Source of the DNA: Paraburkholderia sp.
GTDB lineage: Bacteria > Pseudomonadota > Gammaproteobacteria > Burkholderiales > Burkholderiaceae
Assembly (NCBI RefSeq): GCF_026225065.1
Contig: NZ_JAMFSB010000229.1
Location: 1 to 32,175, forward strand
Direction: 5' to 3'
Length of the DNA stretch: 32,175 nt
The notes under the pieces are model-generated. The model saw nothing but the letters and a program-made list of their open reading frames with translations, was not told where the DNA came from and made no database searches. Below, piece by piece: positions 1-7,306 of this stretch. The translations under genes were made by a program, and so were the position numbers. How positions within the stretch are numbered: the first letter of the stretch is position 1; every line of letters starts with the position of its first letter.

Positions 1-87
1 ACGCGCCAGCTTTAGATGCTCATCGCGCCAGTTTGCCCGGCGTTCGAGATAGTCGTCGCAGAGGTCATAGATCAACAGGTAATGCAT
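1..87 (-). CDS. YciI-like protein, N-terminal 29 residues only (cut by window start)
   Basis: The minus strand reads an open frame from an ATG at 87 to the window edge. It is preceded by an AGGAGG Shine-Dalgarno at 95-100 with seven bases of spacing, which makes the start convincing. The 29 visible residues begin MHYLLIYDL and continue with DDYLERR and WRDEHLKLA. This pattern is typical of YCII-domain (YciI family) proteins, which are small (about 90-100 aa) ferredoxin-like-fold proteins. Some relatives are dehydrochlorinase-like, but most have no defined reaction. The domain continues outside the window, so the catalytic His/Asp pair cannot be inspected. The family call rests on resemblance of the first 29 residues only. 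Confidence 0.7.
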   Translation of the reverse strand, partial: MHYLLIYDLCDDYLERRANWRDEHLKLAR

Positions 88-532
88 GGATATCCCTCCT
101 GAATTAGCGGATAAATATTTCCGGTTTAGTCAATGACGTCAATATTGCGGAATTCCAATGACGGCGGAATTTTCTTCCGAATTTCAATTGAAACCAATCG
201 AATCGAGCTTATATCAATGCGGGGTACCGCTGTTCATCGGGAAACGATGACAAGGGAAGTGAAAGGTATGGTTTTGACTCGTCATTCATTCTGTATTCCG
301 AACTATCTGCGCATTTTGCTCGTGCCAGGCGCGCCTTGAATGTCATTAGCGGGCGAGCGCCAACCGATAAGCGCCTAGGGAAAACCAGCCCCGCTGCCTG
401 TCAACCACCCGACATCGCCATCCGTTTTACCTGACAGTTTTGCCATAATAACGACGGCGATGGGCAAACGGATGCCTGTGACGCCCGGTTGTACAACTAC
501 CAACAACAGTTTCACTACCGATGGAGTGTCCC
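88..532. other. Intergenic region between divergent YciI-like and PsiF genes
   Basis: This 445-base stretch holds no convincing gene; one open frame of 68 codons (133-339) has no ribosome binding site and no recognisable product. Bases 100-300 are noticeably richer in A/T than the flanks. Two 8-mers recur as a block: CAATGACG at 131-138 and 156-163, and GCGGAATT at 147-154 and 164-171. They lie just upstream of the leftward YciI-like gene. The right half carries a Pho-box-like pair of heptamers (398-415) and a -10-like CATAAT (444-449) ahead of the PsiF gene. Confidence 0.5.
398..449 (+). promoter_or_regulatory. Candidate Pho box and -10 element upstream of the PsiF-family gene
   Basis: CTGTCAA (398-404) and CCGACAT (409-415) are separated by four bases. 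Together they match the E. coli PhoB box layout (two CTGTCAT heptamers, 4-bp spacer) at 11 of 14 positions. A further CTGACAG lies at 431-437, three 11-bp steps from the first heptamer. A -10-like CATAAT is at 444-449. The downstream gene belongs to a family first described as phosphate-starvation inducible, which fits, but the match is moderate and was found by eye. Confidence 0.3.
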
Positions 533-820
533 ATGAAGATCCAGTCCGCGTTCGCTGCCCTCGTCCTCGGCGCCGTGTTGGCGTCACCCGCTTTCGCTCA
601 AAACAGTCAGCAGTCGAAGATGACCGCCTGCAACCAGCAAGCCGGCGACAAGAAAGGCGACGACCGCAAGGCCTTTATGAAATCGTGCCTGTCGGCGAAA
701 CCTGCCGCGGCGCCGATGTCCCAGCAAGACAAGATGAAGGCCTGCAACACACAAGCCACGGGTAAGAAAGGCGACGATCGCAAGGCCTTCATGTCGACCT
801 GCCTGAGCAACAAGAGCTGA
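533..820 (+). CDS. PsiF-repeat family secreted protein
   Basis: This is a 95-residue exported protein. Residues 1-22 form a signal peptide (Lys2, a hydrophobic stretch, cleavage after AFA). The mature part holds two near-identical PsiF repeats at about residues 29-53 and 67-91. Each has the pattern KMxACNxQA..KKGDDRKAFMxxCL, with two Cys per repeat that could form disulfides. PsiF in E. coli was named as phosphate-starvation inducible, but its biochemical role is unknown. I start at 533 because GGAG at 524-527 lies six bases upstream; an in-frame ATG at 521 would add four residues before the signal peptide and has no such site. A candidate Pho box lies about 120 bases upstream. Confidence 0.85.
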   Translation: MKIQSAFAALVLGAVLASPAFAQNSQQSKMTACNQQAGDKKGDDRKAFMKSCLSAKPAAAPMSQQDKMKACNTQATGKKGDDRKAFMSTCLSNKS

Positions 821-1161
821 TCTGAGCCGTTCTGGGCGTTGCAGCGGAGGCACGGCACGGTTCTAACCGCGCCTCCTCCGCGATGCCACTGTCGGCAATC
901 CGCGCCTCTCTCGCCGCCATAAGGGCCGGCACCGCTGTCACCGCTGTCACCGCTGTCACCACTTCACCACTCTGTCAGCGTTACTAGGGCCGTCAGCGCC
1001 GTCCAGCCTCCCCGCCGCTTTCCCGCCTTTCAAAGTCCGTTCGCCCCGATTGCAGCATTTTCTTCTATGATGGCTGCGGAGACGGCCCACCTATAAAACA
1101 CCATGCGCCATCGGGCCGCCATCTTGTCGTTGATGCCACAGAGCATTGATCGGAGGCAAGA
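821..1161. other. Intergenic region with a 9-bp tandem repeat
   Basis: This is a 341-base gap with no credible gene. It contains three exact tandem copies of CCGCTGTCA at 932-958, followed by degenerate relatives (CTGTCAGCG, CCGTCAGCG) to about 1000. A possible stem with GGAGGC/GCCTCC arms and an inner CGGTT/AACCG pair lies just after the PsiF stop, at about 845-876. It has no T-run, so I do not call it a terminator. Confidence 0.45.
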
Positions 1162-1608
1162 ATGGTATGGAGACAGAAAAACCGCTGGTTCAGGCGGTGG
1201 CTGGTCGTCATCGTCTTTTGGGCGGTGCCGGTCGCGATCGTCGCGGTGCGCGAGATTCAGGAGGAAATGGCCTACAACGCCGTCGACCTCGATCGCGCCC
1301 TGACCACGTGGAATTTCACCGACGCGCAACGCGCCGCCGGTGCCTCGGCCCGCTGTCATGGCGAGCCGGATGAGGCGCGCGCGGCAGGCTGCCCGTCAGA
1401 CGTGCTGACCGCCAATGCGCCACGCCAGCAGGAGGCGCGTGACGAATACTCCCTGCGCCGCACTACGCTGTTCGCTTATCTGTGGCACGCATTCGTCGGC
1501 TACTGGATCGTGCCCGCCATCACGCTGTTTCTCCTCGGTGCGCTGATCGGCGGCATTCGCCGCGCGTTGCGCCGGCCTCCACCCGTCAAAAGCACGCAGA
1601 ATCATTGA
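1162..1608 (+). CDS. Hypothetical two-helix membrane protein
   Basis: I do not recognise this 148-residue protein. It has a basic N-terminus (residues 1-12), a first membrane helix at about 13-30, and a hydrophilic loop of about 70 residues containing CHGEP and a second Cys. A second membrane helix follows at about 103-128, then an Arg/Pro-rich tail. The layout suggests an inner-membrane protein with a periplasmic loop that could hold a disulfide between its two Cys residues. The start at 1162 is well supported by GGAGG at 1152-1156. It stands alone, and no neighbour hints at a function. Confidence 0.7.
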   Translation: MVWRQKNRWFRRWLVVIVFWAVPVAIVAVREIQEEMAYNAVDLDRALTTWNFTDAQRAAGASARCHGEPDEARAAGCPSDVLTANAPRQQEARDEYSLRRTTLFAYLWHAFVGYWIVPAITLFLLGALIGGIRRALRRPPPVKSTQNH

Positions 1609-1961
1609 AGGGTGCACACGGCAGGGATTCTTTCATATTTATTTCAAACACATTACGTCGTGCCGAAAATCGGTAAAAAACGACATGCCGGGTGCGCGAC
1701 GGACATCGCTCCGCCGTTGCTGGGGAGCCGCCATATCGGGCACAAATTCTGCGTCCTTCGGTGCGTACGAAGCCCTTCGAAGGCGGTCCAGTGATCGGTC
1801 AGAGTTACCCTGCAGACTTTTCATATTTGCCGCAAACGCCCGTCCCACAAGGGTTTTCGTCGCAAGCGGGAACGCACCCTTTACTCGTGCGTGTGATATA
1901 ACTATCTTGGCAGCCCGGTAAAACGCGTGGTTGCACCCAGGAACCGTGACGGAGAAAAACG
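1609..1961. other. Intergenic region upstream of the SYLF lipoprotein gene
   Basis: This 353-base stretch contains several short open frames on both strands, none with a ribosome binding site or a recognisable product. The only structure I can point to is a promoter-like element near 1894-1902, listed separately. Confidence 0.4.
1894..1902 (+). promoter_or_regulatory. Extended -10 promoter element for the SYLF lipoprotein
   Basis: TG-A-TATAAC at 1894-1902 matches the extended -10 form (TGnTATAAT) at all but the last base. It lies about 60 bases before the ATG at 1962. No strong -35 is visible, which is compatible with an extended -10 promoter. Assigned by eye. Confidence 0.35.
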
Positions 1962-2549
1962 ATGCAAAGACGAAACTTCATGCTGAAGACTACCACTGCG
2001 CTAGCTTTCGGAAGCCTTGCACTCGCAGGATGCACCACCTCGTCGGGCACCCCCGATAACGCGTCGACCAATATGTCGAAGCGCCAGTCGATTGACTCCA
2101 GCGTCGACGGGACGATGTCGCGCCTCTTCCAGACGGTGCCCGGCTCGCGTGAGCTCGTGTCGAAGGCGCGTGGCGTATTGGTGTTCCCGTCCGTGCTGCA
2201 AGCCGGCTTTATCGTCGGCGGCCAGTATGGCGAGGGCTCCCTGAAGGTCGGCGGCGGCACGGTCGGCTACTACAGCACGGTCTCGGGCTCGTTCGGCCTG
2301 CAGGCCGGCGCGCAATCGAAGGCCATCATCTTCCTGTTCATGACGCAGGACTCGCTCGACAAATTCCGCAATACCGACGGCTGGTCGGCAGGCGGCGATG
2401 CCTCGGTCGCCCTCGTCAAGATGGGCGCGAACGGCGCGATCGACACCACTACGGCCACCGCACCGGTCGAAGTGTTCATCCTGACCAATGCTGGTCTGAT
2501 GGGCGACATCTCGCTCAACGGTACGAAGGTGTCGCGCCTGCATATCTAA
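1962..2549 (+). CDS. SYLF (Ysc84-like) domain lipoprotein, BPSL1445-like
   Basis: This 195-residue protein has a lipoprotein signal: hydrophobic residues 10-20 and a lipobox ending LAGC, with lipid-attachment Cys24. An Arg pair at residues 3-4 (RRNFMLK) resembles a twin-arginine signal, so export through Tat is possible. From about residue 50 the sequence follows the SYLF/Ysc84 domain. It shows VLVFPSVLQAGFIVGGQYGEG, the YYSTVSGSFGLQAGAQSK segment, a DSLDKF stretch and the GDASVALV core. SYLF domains in other organisms bind phosphoinositides or actin; in Burkholderiaceae such lipoproteins are usually annotated BPSL1445 family with no proven role. A GGAG sits at 1952-1955, upstream of the ATG. 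The gene ends before a strong terminator shared with the convergent glycosyltransferase gene. Confidence 0.85.
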   Translation: MQRRNFMLKTTTALAFGSLALAGCTTSSGTPDNASTNMSKRQSIDSSVDGTMSRLFQTVPGSRELVSKARGVLVFPSVLQAGFIVGGQYGEGSLKVGGGTVGYYSTVSGSFGLQAGAQSKAIIFLFMTQDSLDKFRNTDGWSAGGDASVALVKMGANGAIDTTTATAPVEVFILTNAGLMGDISLNGTKVSRLHI

Positions 2550-2591
2550 GCAGGCGGGCTCCGGGATCGCTTGCATTACGCGGTCCCACGC

Positions 2592-2625
2592 AAAAACGGC
2601 GATGCTGCCAGGCATCGCCGTTTTT
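2592..2625. terminator. Bidirectional intrinsic terminator between convergent genes
   Basis: A perfect 14-bp inverted repeat (AAAAACGGCGATGC / GCATCGCCGTTTTT) encloses a six-base loop. It has an A-run on the left and a T-run on the right. It lies between the stop of the rightward SYLF gene (2549) and the stop of the leftward glycosyltransferase gene (2646), so it can end transcription in both directions. Confidence 0.9.
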
Positions 2626-2645
2626 ATTTGCCACGCACGCTGGGA

Positions 2646-3719
2646 TCAACGCGGCGTCGTGGTCGTATCGATCACCTTGAAACGTGAACGCTTTTGCGCG
2701 CGAATCACCGACTGATACGCCTGGACATACTCCTGCGCCATCCGGTGTGACGTGAAGCGAGCCTCGAAGTGCTCCCGCACACCGGCGCGCGGCACCTTAT
2801 GCAGACGGTTCACGGCAGCCACTGCGCCAATCTCGTCTTCGACGATAAAGCCTGTCACGCCGTCGTCCAGCACTTCCGGCACGGCCCCGCGATTGAAGCC
2901 GATCACGGGCGTGCCACAGGCCATCGCCTCGATCATCACGAGACCGAACGGCTCGGGCCAGTCGATCGGGAACAGCAGCGCATGCGCGCCCGACAGGAAT
3001 TCGGCCTTCTGGTGATCGGCAATCTCGCCGATGAATTCCACGTACGGCAGGTCCAGCAGCGGTTTGATATCGCGCTCGAAGTATTCGAGATCCGCGCTGT
3101 CGACTTTTGCCGCGATGCGGATCGGCAGGCCGCAGCGGCCCGCAATGCGAATCGCCGTGTCGACGCGCTTTTCCGGCGAGATCCGGCCGAGGAACGCCAG
3201 ATACTTCTGCTCGACCGGCTGCGGTGTATAGAGGTTCTCAGGCAGCCCGTGATAGACCGTGGTCAGCCATTTGGCCTGCGGCAAGGGCTGGCGTTGCGAG
3301 TTCGAAATCGAGATCACCGGCGCGGTGTTGAACGTGTCGAACACAGGTTGTTGCTCGGGCAAATCGAGACGGCCATGCAGCGTCGTGACGAACGGTGTCT
3401 CCTGGCGCTTGAACACCGAGAACGAGTAATAGTCCATGTGGAAATGGAGCACGTCGAACTGGTCGGCCTGGCGGCGCACCAGTTCCATCAGCAGCATATG
3501 TGGTGCGATGCGGTCCCGGATGCCGGGGTCGAGCCGCAGGGCGCGTGGCCACACAGCCTCTAGTTTTGCGGAGGTCACCGAGTCGCCGCTGGCAAACAGC
3601 GTCACGTCGTGGCCGAGGTCGACCAGCGCCTCAGTGATGTACGACACGACACGCTCGGTCCCGCCATACAGCTTGGGCGGCACCGATTCGGTCAAGGGGG
3701 CGATCTGTGCAATTCTCAT
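2646..3719 (-). CDS. GT4-family glycosyltransferase
   Basis: This 357-residue protein has the two-Rossmann (GT-B) layout of retaining family 4 glycosyltransferases. Near the N-terminus it has PPKLYGGTERVV (residues 14-25), the acceptor-side glycine loop. The C-terminal half has the GRISPEKRVDTAI segment (178-190) for the donor nucleotide. The E-x7-E motif is at Glu256 and Glu264 within WPEPFGLVMIEAMACGTPVI. No membrane helix or signal is visible, so it is a cytosolic or membrane-peripheral enzyme; donor and acceptor are unknown. I start at 3719 because GGAGA lies just upstream; an in-frame ATG at 3767 has no such site. It is preceded by 274 bases without a gene and lies downstream of otsA and an ATPase gene on the same strand. 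Confidence 0.85.
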   Translation of the reverse strand: MRIAQIAPLTESVPPKLYGGTERVVSYITEALVDLGHDVTLFASGDSVTSAKLEAVWPRALRLDPGIRDRIAPHMLLMELVRRQADQFDVLHFHMDYYSFSVFKRQETPFVTTLHGRLDLPEQQPVFDTFNTAPVISISNSQRQPLPQAKWLTTVYHGLPENLYTPQPVEQKYLAFLGRISPEKRVDTAIRIAGRCGLPIRIAAKVDSADLEYFERDIKPLLDLPYVEFIGEIADHQKAEFLSGAHALLFPIDWPEPFGLVMIEAMACGTPVIGFNRGAVPEVLDDGVTGFIVEDEIGAVAAVNRLHKVPRAGVREHFEARFTSHRMAQEYVQAYQSVIRAQKRSRFKVIDTTTTPR

Positions 3720-3993
3720 CGTGTCTCTCCGTGAAACTGACGGCCTGACCGCGCTGAGCCCGGACATCCAGCGCAGCAGCCTGCAACGGCCATGTCAGCG
3801 GCGCACGAGTATGCCAGCGCCTATGTCTCCAATCAATGTAATGACCGGCGTTGTGTTTGCTGCCGCCAGTTTGAGTCGCTTATTTCACCAGCTTATTTCG
3901 CTGGTTACCGCCGATTATTGCCGATCGCGTAGGAAAAAGCCCACAAACCTTTCAATTCCTATGTGCTGTTACAGTCAGGAAACACATCCCGGC

Positions 3994-5163
3994 TTATCGC
4001 GAAGGCCACTTCCACGGCGGCAGATCGAGCGCATCCGCGCCGGCAATCCGGGTAGCGCCCAGCTGCTTTTCGAGCACGATGGACTGACTGTCGTCTTCCC
4101 GTTCGAGCGCGGCAATCAGGCGCGCCGCGTGCGACACCACCAGCACCTGCGAATGGCGCGAGGCGCGGGCAATCAATCGCGCCAATGCGGGCAGCAGGTC
4201 GGGATGCAGACTCGTCTCCGGTTCGTTCAGCACCAGCAAGGCGGGCGGGCGCGGCGTCAACAATGCCGCCACCAGCAGCAGATAGCGCAAGGTGCCATCG
4301 GATAGCTCGGCGCCCTTCAGCGGGCGCAATAGCCCGTGCTGATGCATCGTCACTTCGAAGCGGCCATCGAGGTTGATCACCGCGACGCTGGCGCCGGGAA
4401 ACGCGTCGTCGATGGCGTCATCGAGCGCCGCCGCGTCGCCGATTTCGCGGATCGTCTGCAACGCTGCGGCGAGATCCGCGCCGTCGTCGCCGAGCACCGG
4501 TGTGTGCGTGCCGATCTGCGGCAGGCGCACGGGGGACTCGCTATCGGTGCGGAAATGGTCGTAGAAACGCCACGAACGGATCTGCTCGCGCACTGCGATC
4601 ATTTCCGGCGCGGTACGCGGGTCGGAAAACTCCGTCATCATGCTGTCGAAGCTCGCTACCGGCTGCGGGATGGTCTGCCACTCGCCGCTGTCGTCACGCG
4701 TGCGCAGCGTCGCGCCGTGGCGGTCCACCAGCATCGCGGAGGGCCGCAGCAGCGGACCGCTCCAGATGCATTCGCGCTTGATGACCGGGTCGAGCGAGAA
4801 CGCGGTCGTCGTCGCCTTGATGGTCGGCAAGCCGAGGTCGATCGCATAACCGAACTGGTCGCCGGCAAAGCCGAGCCGCAGATTAACCGGCTCGTCGCGA
4901 CGCACACCCTGCACCGGCAGCTCGCCGCTCAGCATGCCGCGCGAGAAGCGCTCGGGGCCAGCCCAGAGCGTCGACGGCAAGCCGCCTTCACGCGCCAGCG
5001 AGGCAATCACGCCGCCGCGCGCCGTCATCGCCAGTAGCCGCAACGCGCGATACACGCTCGACTTGCCGCTGCCGTTCGGTCCGGTGACGATGTTCAATGG
5101 GCCAAGCGGCGCGATCACTTCGCGCAGCGAACGATAGTTGGCAATCGCCAGCGTGGTCAGCAT
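3994..5163 (-). CDS. AAA family ATPase (RecF/OLD-like, AAA_21 type)
   Basis: This 389-residue soluble ATPase resembles the ABC-type heads of SMC/RecF/OLD proteins but has no long coiled coil. Walker A GPNGSGKS is at 28-35, an ABC-signature-like LSDGT at 287-291, Walker B LLVLNEPE at 309-316 and a switch His at 345 (VVSHAARL). No nuclease (TOPRIM) domain follows, unlike full OLD proteins. Families of this type are loosely described as predicted ATPases, with possible roles in DNA metabolism or defence; the substrate is unknown. I start at 5163 because GGAGG lies directly upstream. Longer in-frame starts would run into the otsA coding end. It begins 49 bases after the otsA stop and is probably cotranscribed with otsA. 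Confidence 0.85.
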   Translation of the reverse strand: MLTTLAIANYRSLREVIAPLGPLNIVTGPNGSGKSSVYRALRLLAMTARGGVIASLAREGGLPSTLWAGPERFSRGMLSGELPVQGVRRDEPVNLRLGFAGDQFGYAIDLGLPTIKATTTAFSLDPVIKRECIWSGPLLRPSAMLVDRHGATLRTRDDSGEWQTIPQPVASFDSMMTEFSDPRTAPEMIAVREQIRSWRFYDHFRTDSESPVRLPQIGTHTPVLGDDGADLAAALQTIREIGDAAALDDAIDDAFPGASVAVINLDGRFEVTMHQHGLLRPLKGAELSDGTLRYLLLVAALLTPRPPALLVLNEPETSLHPDLLPALARLIARASRHSQVLVVSHAARLIAALEREDDSQSIVLEKQLGATRIAGADALDLPPWKWPSR

Positions 5164-5212
5164 GACGCCTCCGGCCACGCGGCGCTCATCGATCCACCAC
5201 TCGTGCCACCCA

Positions 5213-6625
5213 TCAGAACGACCGTCCCGCGGCACCCGCCCCATGCAGCGGGACGCTGCGCAAGTCTTGCAGGAACGAGTCGCGCCATACACCGAGATCG
5301 TTCTTGCGCAGTGCTTCCATGTTGATCTCATGGCGCCGCTGCCTGGCCTCTAGCGGCATGGACAGCGCACGCTGCAGCGCTTCGCACATCCCCACTGAGT
5401 CATGGGGATTCACCAGCAGCGCGCCGCTCAGTTCCGCCGCCGCGCCGGCGAAGATCGACAGCACCAGCACGCCAGGATCGTCGGGGTTCTGGGCCGCCAC
5501 ATACTCCTTGGCGACGAGGTTCATGCCGTCGTGCAGCGGCGTGACGAAGCCGATTTGCGACTCGCGGAACAGCGACATCAGCTTCCAGCGGTCGTAACGC
5601 TGGTTCAGATAGCGGATCGGCGTGTAGTCGAGGCCCGAATAGCGGCCGTTGATGCGCCCTGCTTCGTATTCAAGGTCCTGGCGGATCTGCTGATAAGTGA
5701 CGACGTCAGAACGGGTGGGCGGCGCGATCTGCACCAGCGTGACGTTGCCGCGCCACTCCGGCGAGCGCTCCAGCAGATGCTCGAAGGCGCGGAACCGTTC
5801 GACGAGGCCTTTCGAATAGTCGAGCCGGTCGACGCTCATGATCAGCTTGCGGCCTTCGAGGCTCTGCTTGAGGTCGAGCACATGCTGACGGCTCTCGTAG
5901 CGCTGCGCCTGTTCGGCGATCTCGTCGGGGAACACGCCGATCCGGTAGACGCCCGTACGCAGACGGCGTCCAAAGGCTTCGGCGTGACCGTCGGCCGTCA
6001 CGCTGCCGCGCGCGTGCCGCACGAGGTAATCGTGAAAGGCGAGCTCGTCGGTGGTGGTCTGAAAACCGAGCAGGTCATAGCAGCACAGCGACTTCGCCAG
6101 CTCTTCATGCGGCGGGATGTTCAGCAGGATCTGCGGCGCGGGAAACGGGATATGCAGGAAGAAACCAATGCGATTCGTGATGCCTTCGGAGCGCAGCGCT
6201 TCGGCGAACGGAATCAGATGGTAGTCGTGGACCCAGATGATGTCGTCGGGTTCGAGCAGCTTGATTAGACGGTGGGCGAGCCACGCGTTGACGCGCCGGT
6301 AGCCGGCATATTCCTCGCGCTCGTAGCGCGCAAGATCGTTGCGATAGTGGAAGACCGGCCACAGCGTCGCGTTCGAAAACCCGCGGTAATACTGATCGTA
6401 GTCCTTGCGCGTGAGCCCGACGGTAGCGAAGGTCACGGCGCCTTCCTGCTCGATCGTCGGCCCTGCGTTGGCGACGGTTTCGCTGACGACGTCGCCGCTC
6501 CAGCCGAACCACACGCCCCCCGCGTCCTTCAACGCACCGAATACACCGACCGCGAGTCCCCCTGCCGATCCCTTGGTTTCGGTCGGGGTTGCCACACGAT
6601 TCGATACGACGATCAACCTGCCCAT
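5213..6625 (-). CDS. otsA: Trehalose-6-phosphate synthase OtsA
   Basis: This 470-residue cytosolic GT20 enzyme joins glucose from UDP-glucose to glucose-6-phosphate, giving trehalose-6-phosphate for osmotic and desiccation stress tolerance. Diagnostic segments are the N-terminal IVVSNRV and the glycine loop GGLAVG (22-27). HDYHL follows at 133-137, then DRLDYSKG at 266-273 and the C-terminal MNLVAKEY donor-binding stretch. The length matches the bacterial family. AGGAGG lies upstream of the ATG, so the start is firm. The partner phosphatase OtsB is not adjacent in this window, so trehalose release needs an otsB elsewhere. Downstream on the same strand are the ATPase and then the GT4 glycosyltransferase. 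Confidence 0.96.
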   Translation of the reverse strand: MGRLIVVSNRVATPTETKGSAGGLAVGVFGALKDAGGVWFGWSGDVVSETVANAGPTIEQEGAVTFATVGLTRKDYDQYYRGFSNATLWPVFHYRNDLARYEREEYAGYRRVNAWLAHRLIKLLEPDDIIWVHDYHLIPFAEALRSEGITNRIGFFLHIPFPAPQILLNIPPHEELAKSLCCYDLLGFQTTTDELAFHDYLVRHARGSVTADGHAEAFGRRLRTGVYRIGVFPDEIAEQAQRYESRQHVLDLKQSLEGRKLIMSVDRLDYSKGLVERFRAFEHLLERSPEWRGNVTLVQIAPPTRSDVVTYQQIRQDLEYEAGRINGRYSGLDYTPIRYLNQRYDRWKLMSLFRESQIGFVTPLHDGMNLVAKEYVAAQNPDDPGVLVLSIFAGAAAELSGALLVNPHDSVGMCEALQRALSMPLEARQRRHEINMEALRKNDLGVWRDSFLQDLRSVPLHGAGAAGRSF

Positions 6626-6831
6626 GTCTGTTGTCCTCCTGGTTCCGAGGGCGTCCGCGCGTTGGCGCGTCGCCCTGGTTCGCGGCTAAGAAATGACAGT
6701 TCGACCGGTCGCGAGGACGATCAGTTGCAAGCCCGATGGTAGCCAGGCTTCATGCAGGGACCGCGGACAGGGTTCAGGCACACCTCGGACTGCTTCACGC
6801 AGCCGGTCCCAGGCGGATTTCGGCTGGCGCG

Positions 6832-7188
6832 TTACTCGCCGCTTCGGCAGGGAAACGCCTTGCCGAGCCCCAGCGAAATCGCGGTGCTGGCGTTATAACC
6901 CACCGCGTTCGGATTCTCCGCAATGTACTTGCGCACCGCATCGGTCAGCTGTTGCGAGCGCGCTTCCGGCGGCAGGCAGAAATACTGGCCCACCCGCGGA
7001 CCGGTGGTGCCGCCAATCGCGTCAATCGTGTTGAAGACGCCGTCGGCCGCGCCTTCGATATACGCAGCGCACGCGCTACGCGATGCCACATCCGTTTTCT
7101 CGCACAGCTTGTTGAGGTCGCCTCCCGTGAATGCGGCTGCCGTTAGCGGTACGGCAAGCGCACTGGCGCAAATCAAAGCCCGCAGCAT
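6832..7188 (-). CDS. Rap1a/Tai-family immunity-like periplasmic protein
   Basis: This 118-residue protein has a signal peptide (residues 1-20, cleavage near AAA-FTG). The mature part follows the Rap1a/Tai pattern: Gly-Gly-Asp-Leu-x-x-Leu-Cys, Ser-x-x-Ala-Cys-x-x-Tyr-Ile-x-Gly, a FC-x-P segment, and a C-terminal helix LTDAVRKYIAENP followed by a final Cys. In Serratia, Rap1a proteins neutralise amidase effectors (Ssp) delivered by the type VI secretion system. Many relatives, however, are orphans with no paired toxin. No amidase or T6SS gene is adjacent here. I start at 7188 because GGAAGG lies six bases upstream; a longer frame to 7305 would hide the signal peptide. The family call rests on Cys spacing and the signature around them. 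Confidence 0.75.
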   Translation of the reverse strand: MLRALICASALAVPLTAAAFTGGDLNKLCEKTDVASRSACAAYIEGAADGVFNTIDAIGGTTGPRVGQYFCLPPEARSQQLTDAVRKYIAENPNAVGYNASTAISLGLGKAFPCRSGE

Positions 7189-7235
7189 GGTGATCCTTCC
7201 AGGGTAATTATCGAGCGGTCTGATGCCGCATAGAA

Positions 7236-7259
7236 ACGGCGCGCCCCAAAGCGCGCCGT
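7236..7259. other. GC-rich hairpin between ankyrin and Rap1a/Tai genes
   Basis: ACGGCGCGC (7236-7244) and GCGCGCCGT (7251-7259) form a perfect 9-bp stem with a six-base loop. It lies between the ankyrin gene stop and the start of the next leftward gene. No T-run follows on the minus strand, so it may be a weak or factor-assisted terminator, or an mRNA-stabilising stem. Confidence 0.4.
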
Positions 7260-7306
7260 AGCCGTCATTCTGCACTGTTTTTCTGCATGCGAGGCATGCC
7301 GGCAAG

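Noticed and set aside
133..339. 68-codon open frame on the plus strand
   Set aside because: No ribosome site and no recognisable domain; lies in an A/T-rich promoter-like region.
932..958. Possible CRISPR or satellite array
   Set aside because: Only three 9-bp head-to-tail units without spacers; this is a short tandem repeat.
2001..2615. 204-codon frame antisense to the SYLF gene
   Set aside because: Arg/His/Ala-rich shadow of a well-supported gene on the other strand.
2769..3563. 264-codon frame antisense to the glycosyltransferase
   Set aside because: Typical antisense shadow in G/C-rich DNA; the minus-strand protein has conserved motifs.
5402..6268. 288-codon frame antisense to otsA
   Set aside because: Shadow of otsA; no ribosome site or domain.
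7236..7259. Intrinsic terminator after the ankyrin gene
   Set aside because: Stem is strong, but no T-run follows on the transcribed strand, so listed only as a hairpin.
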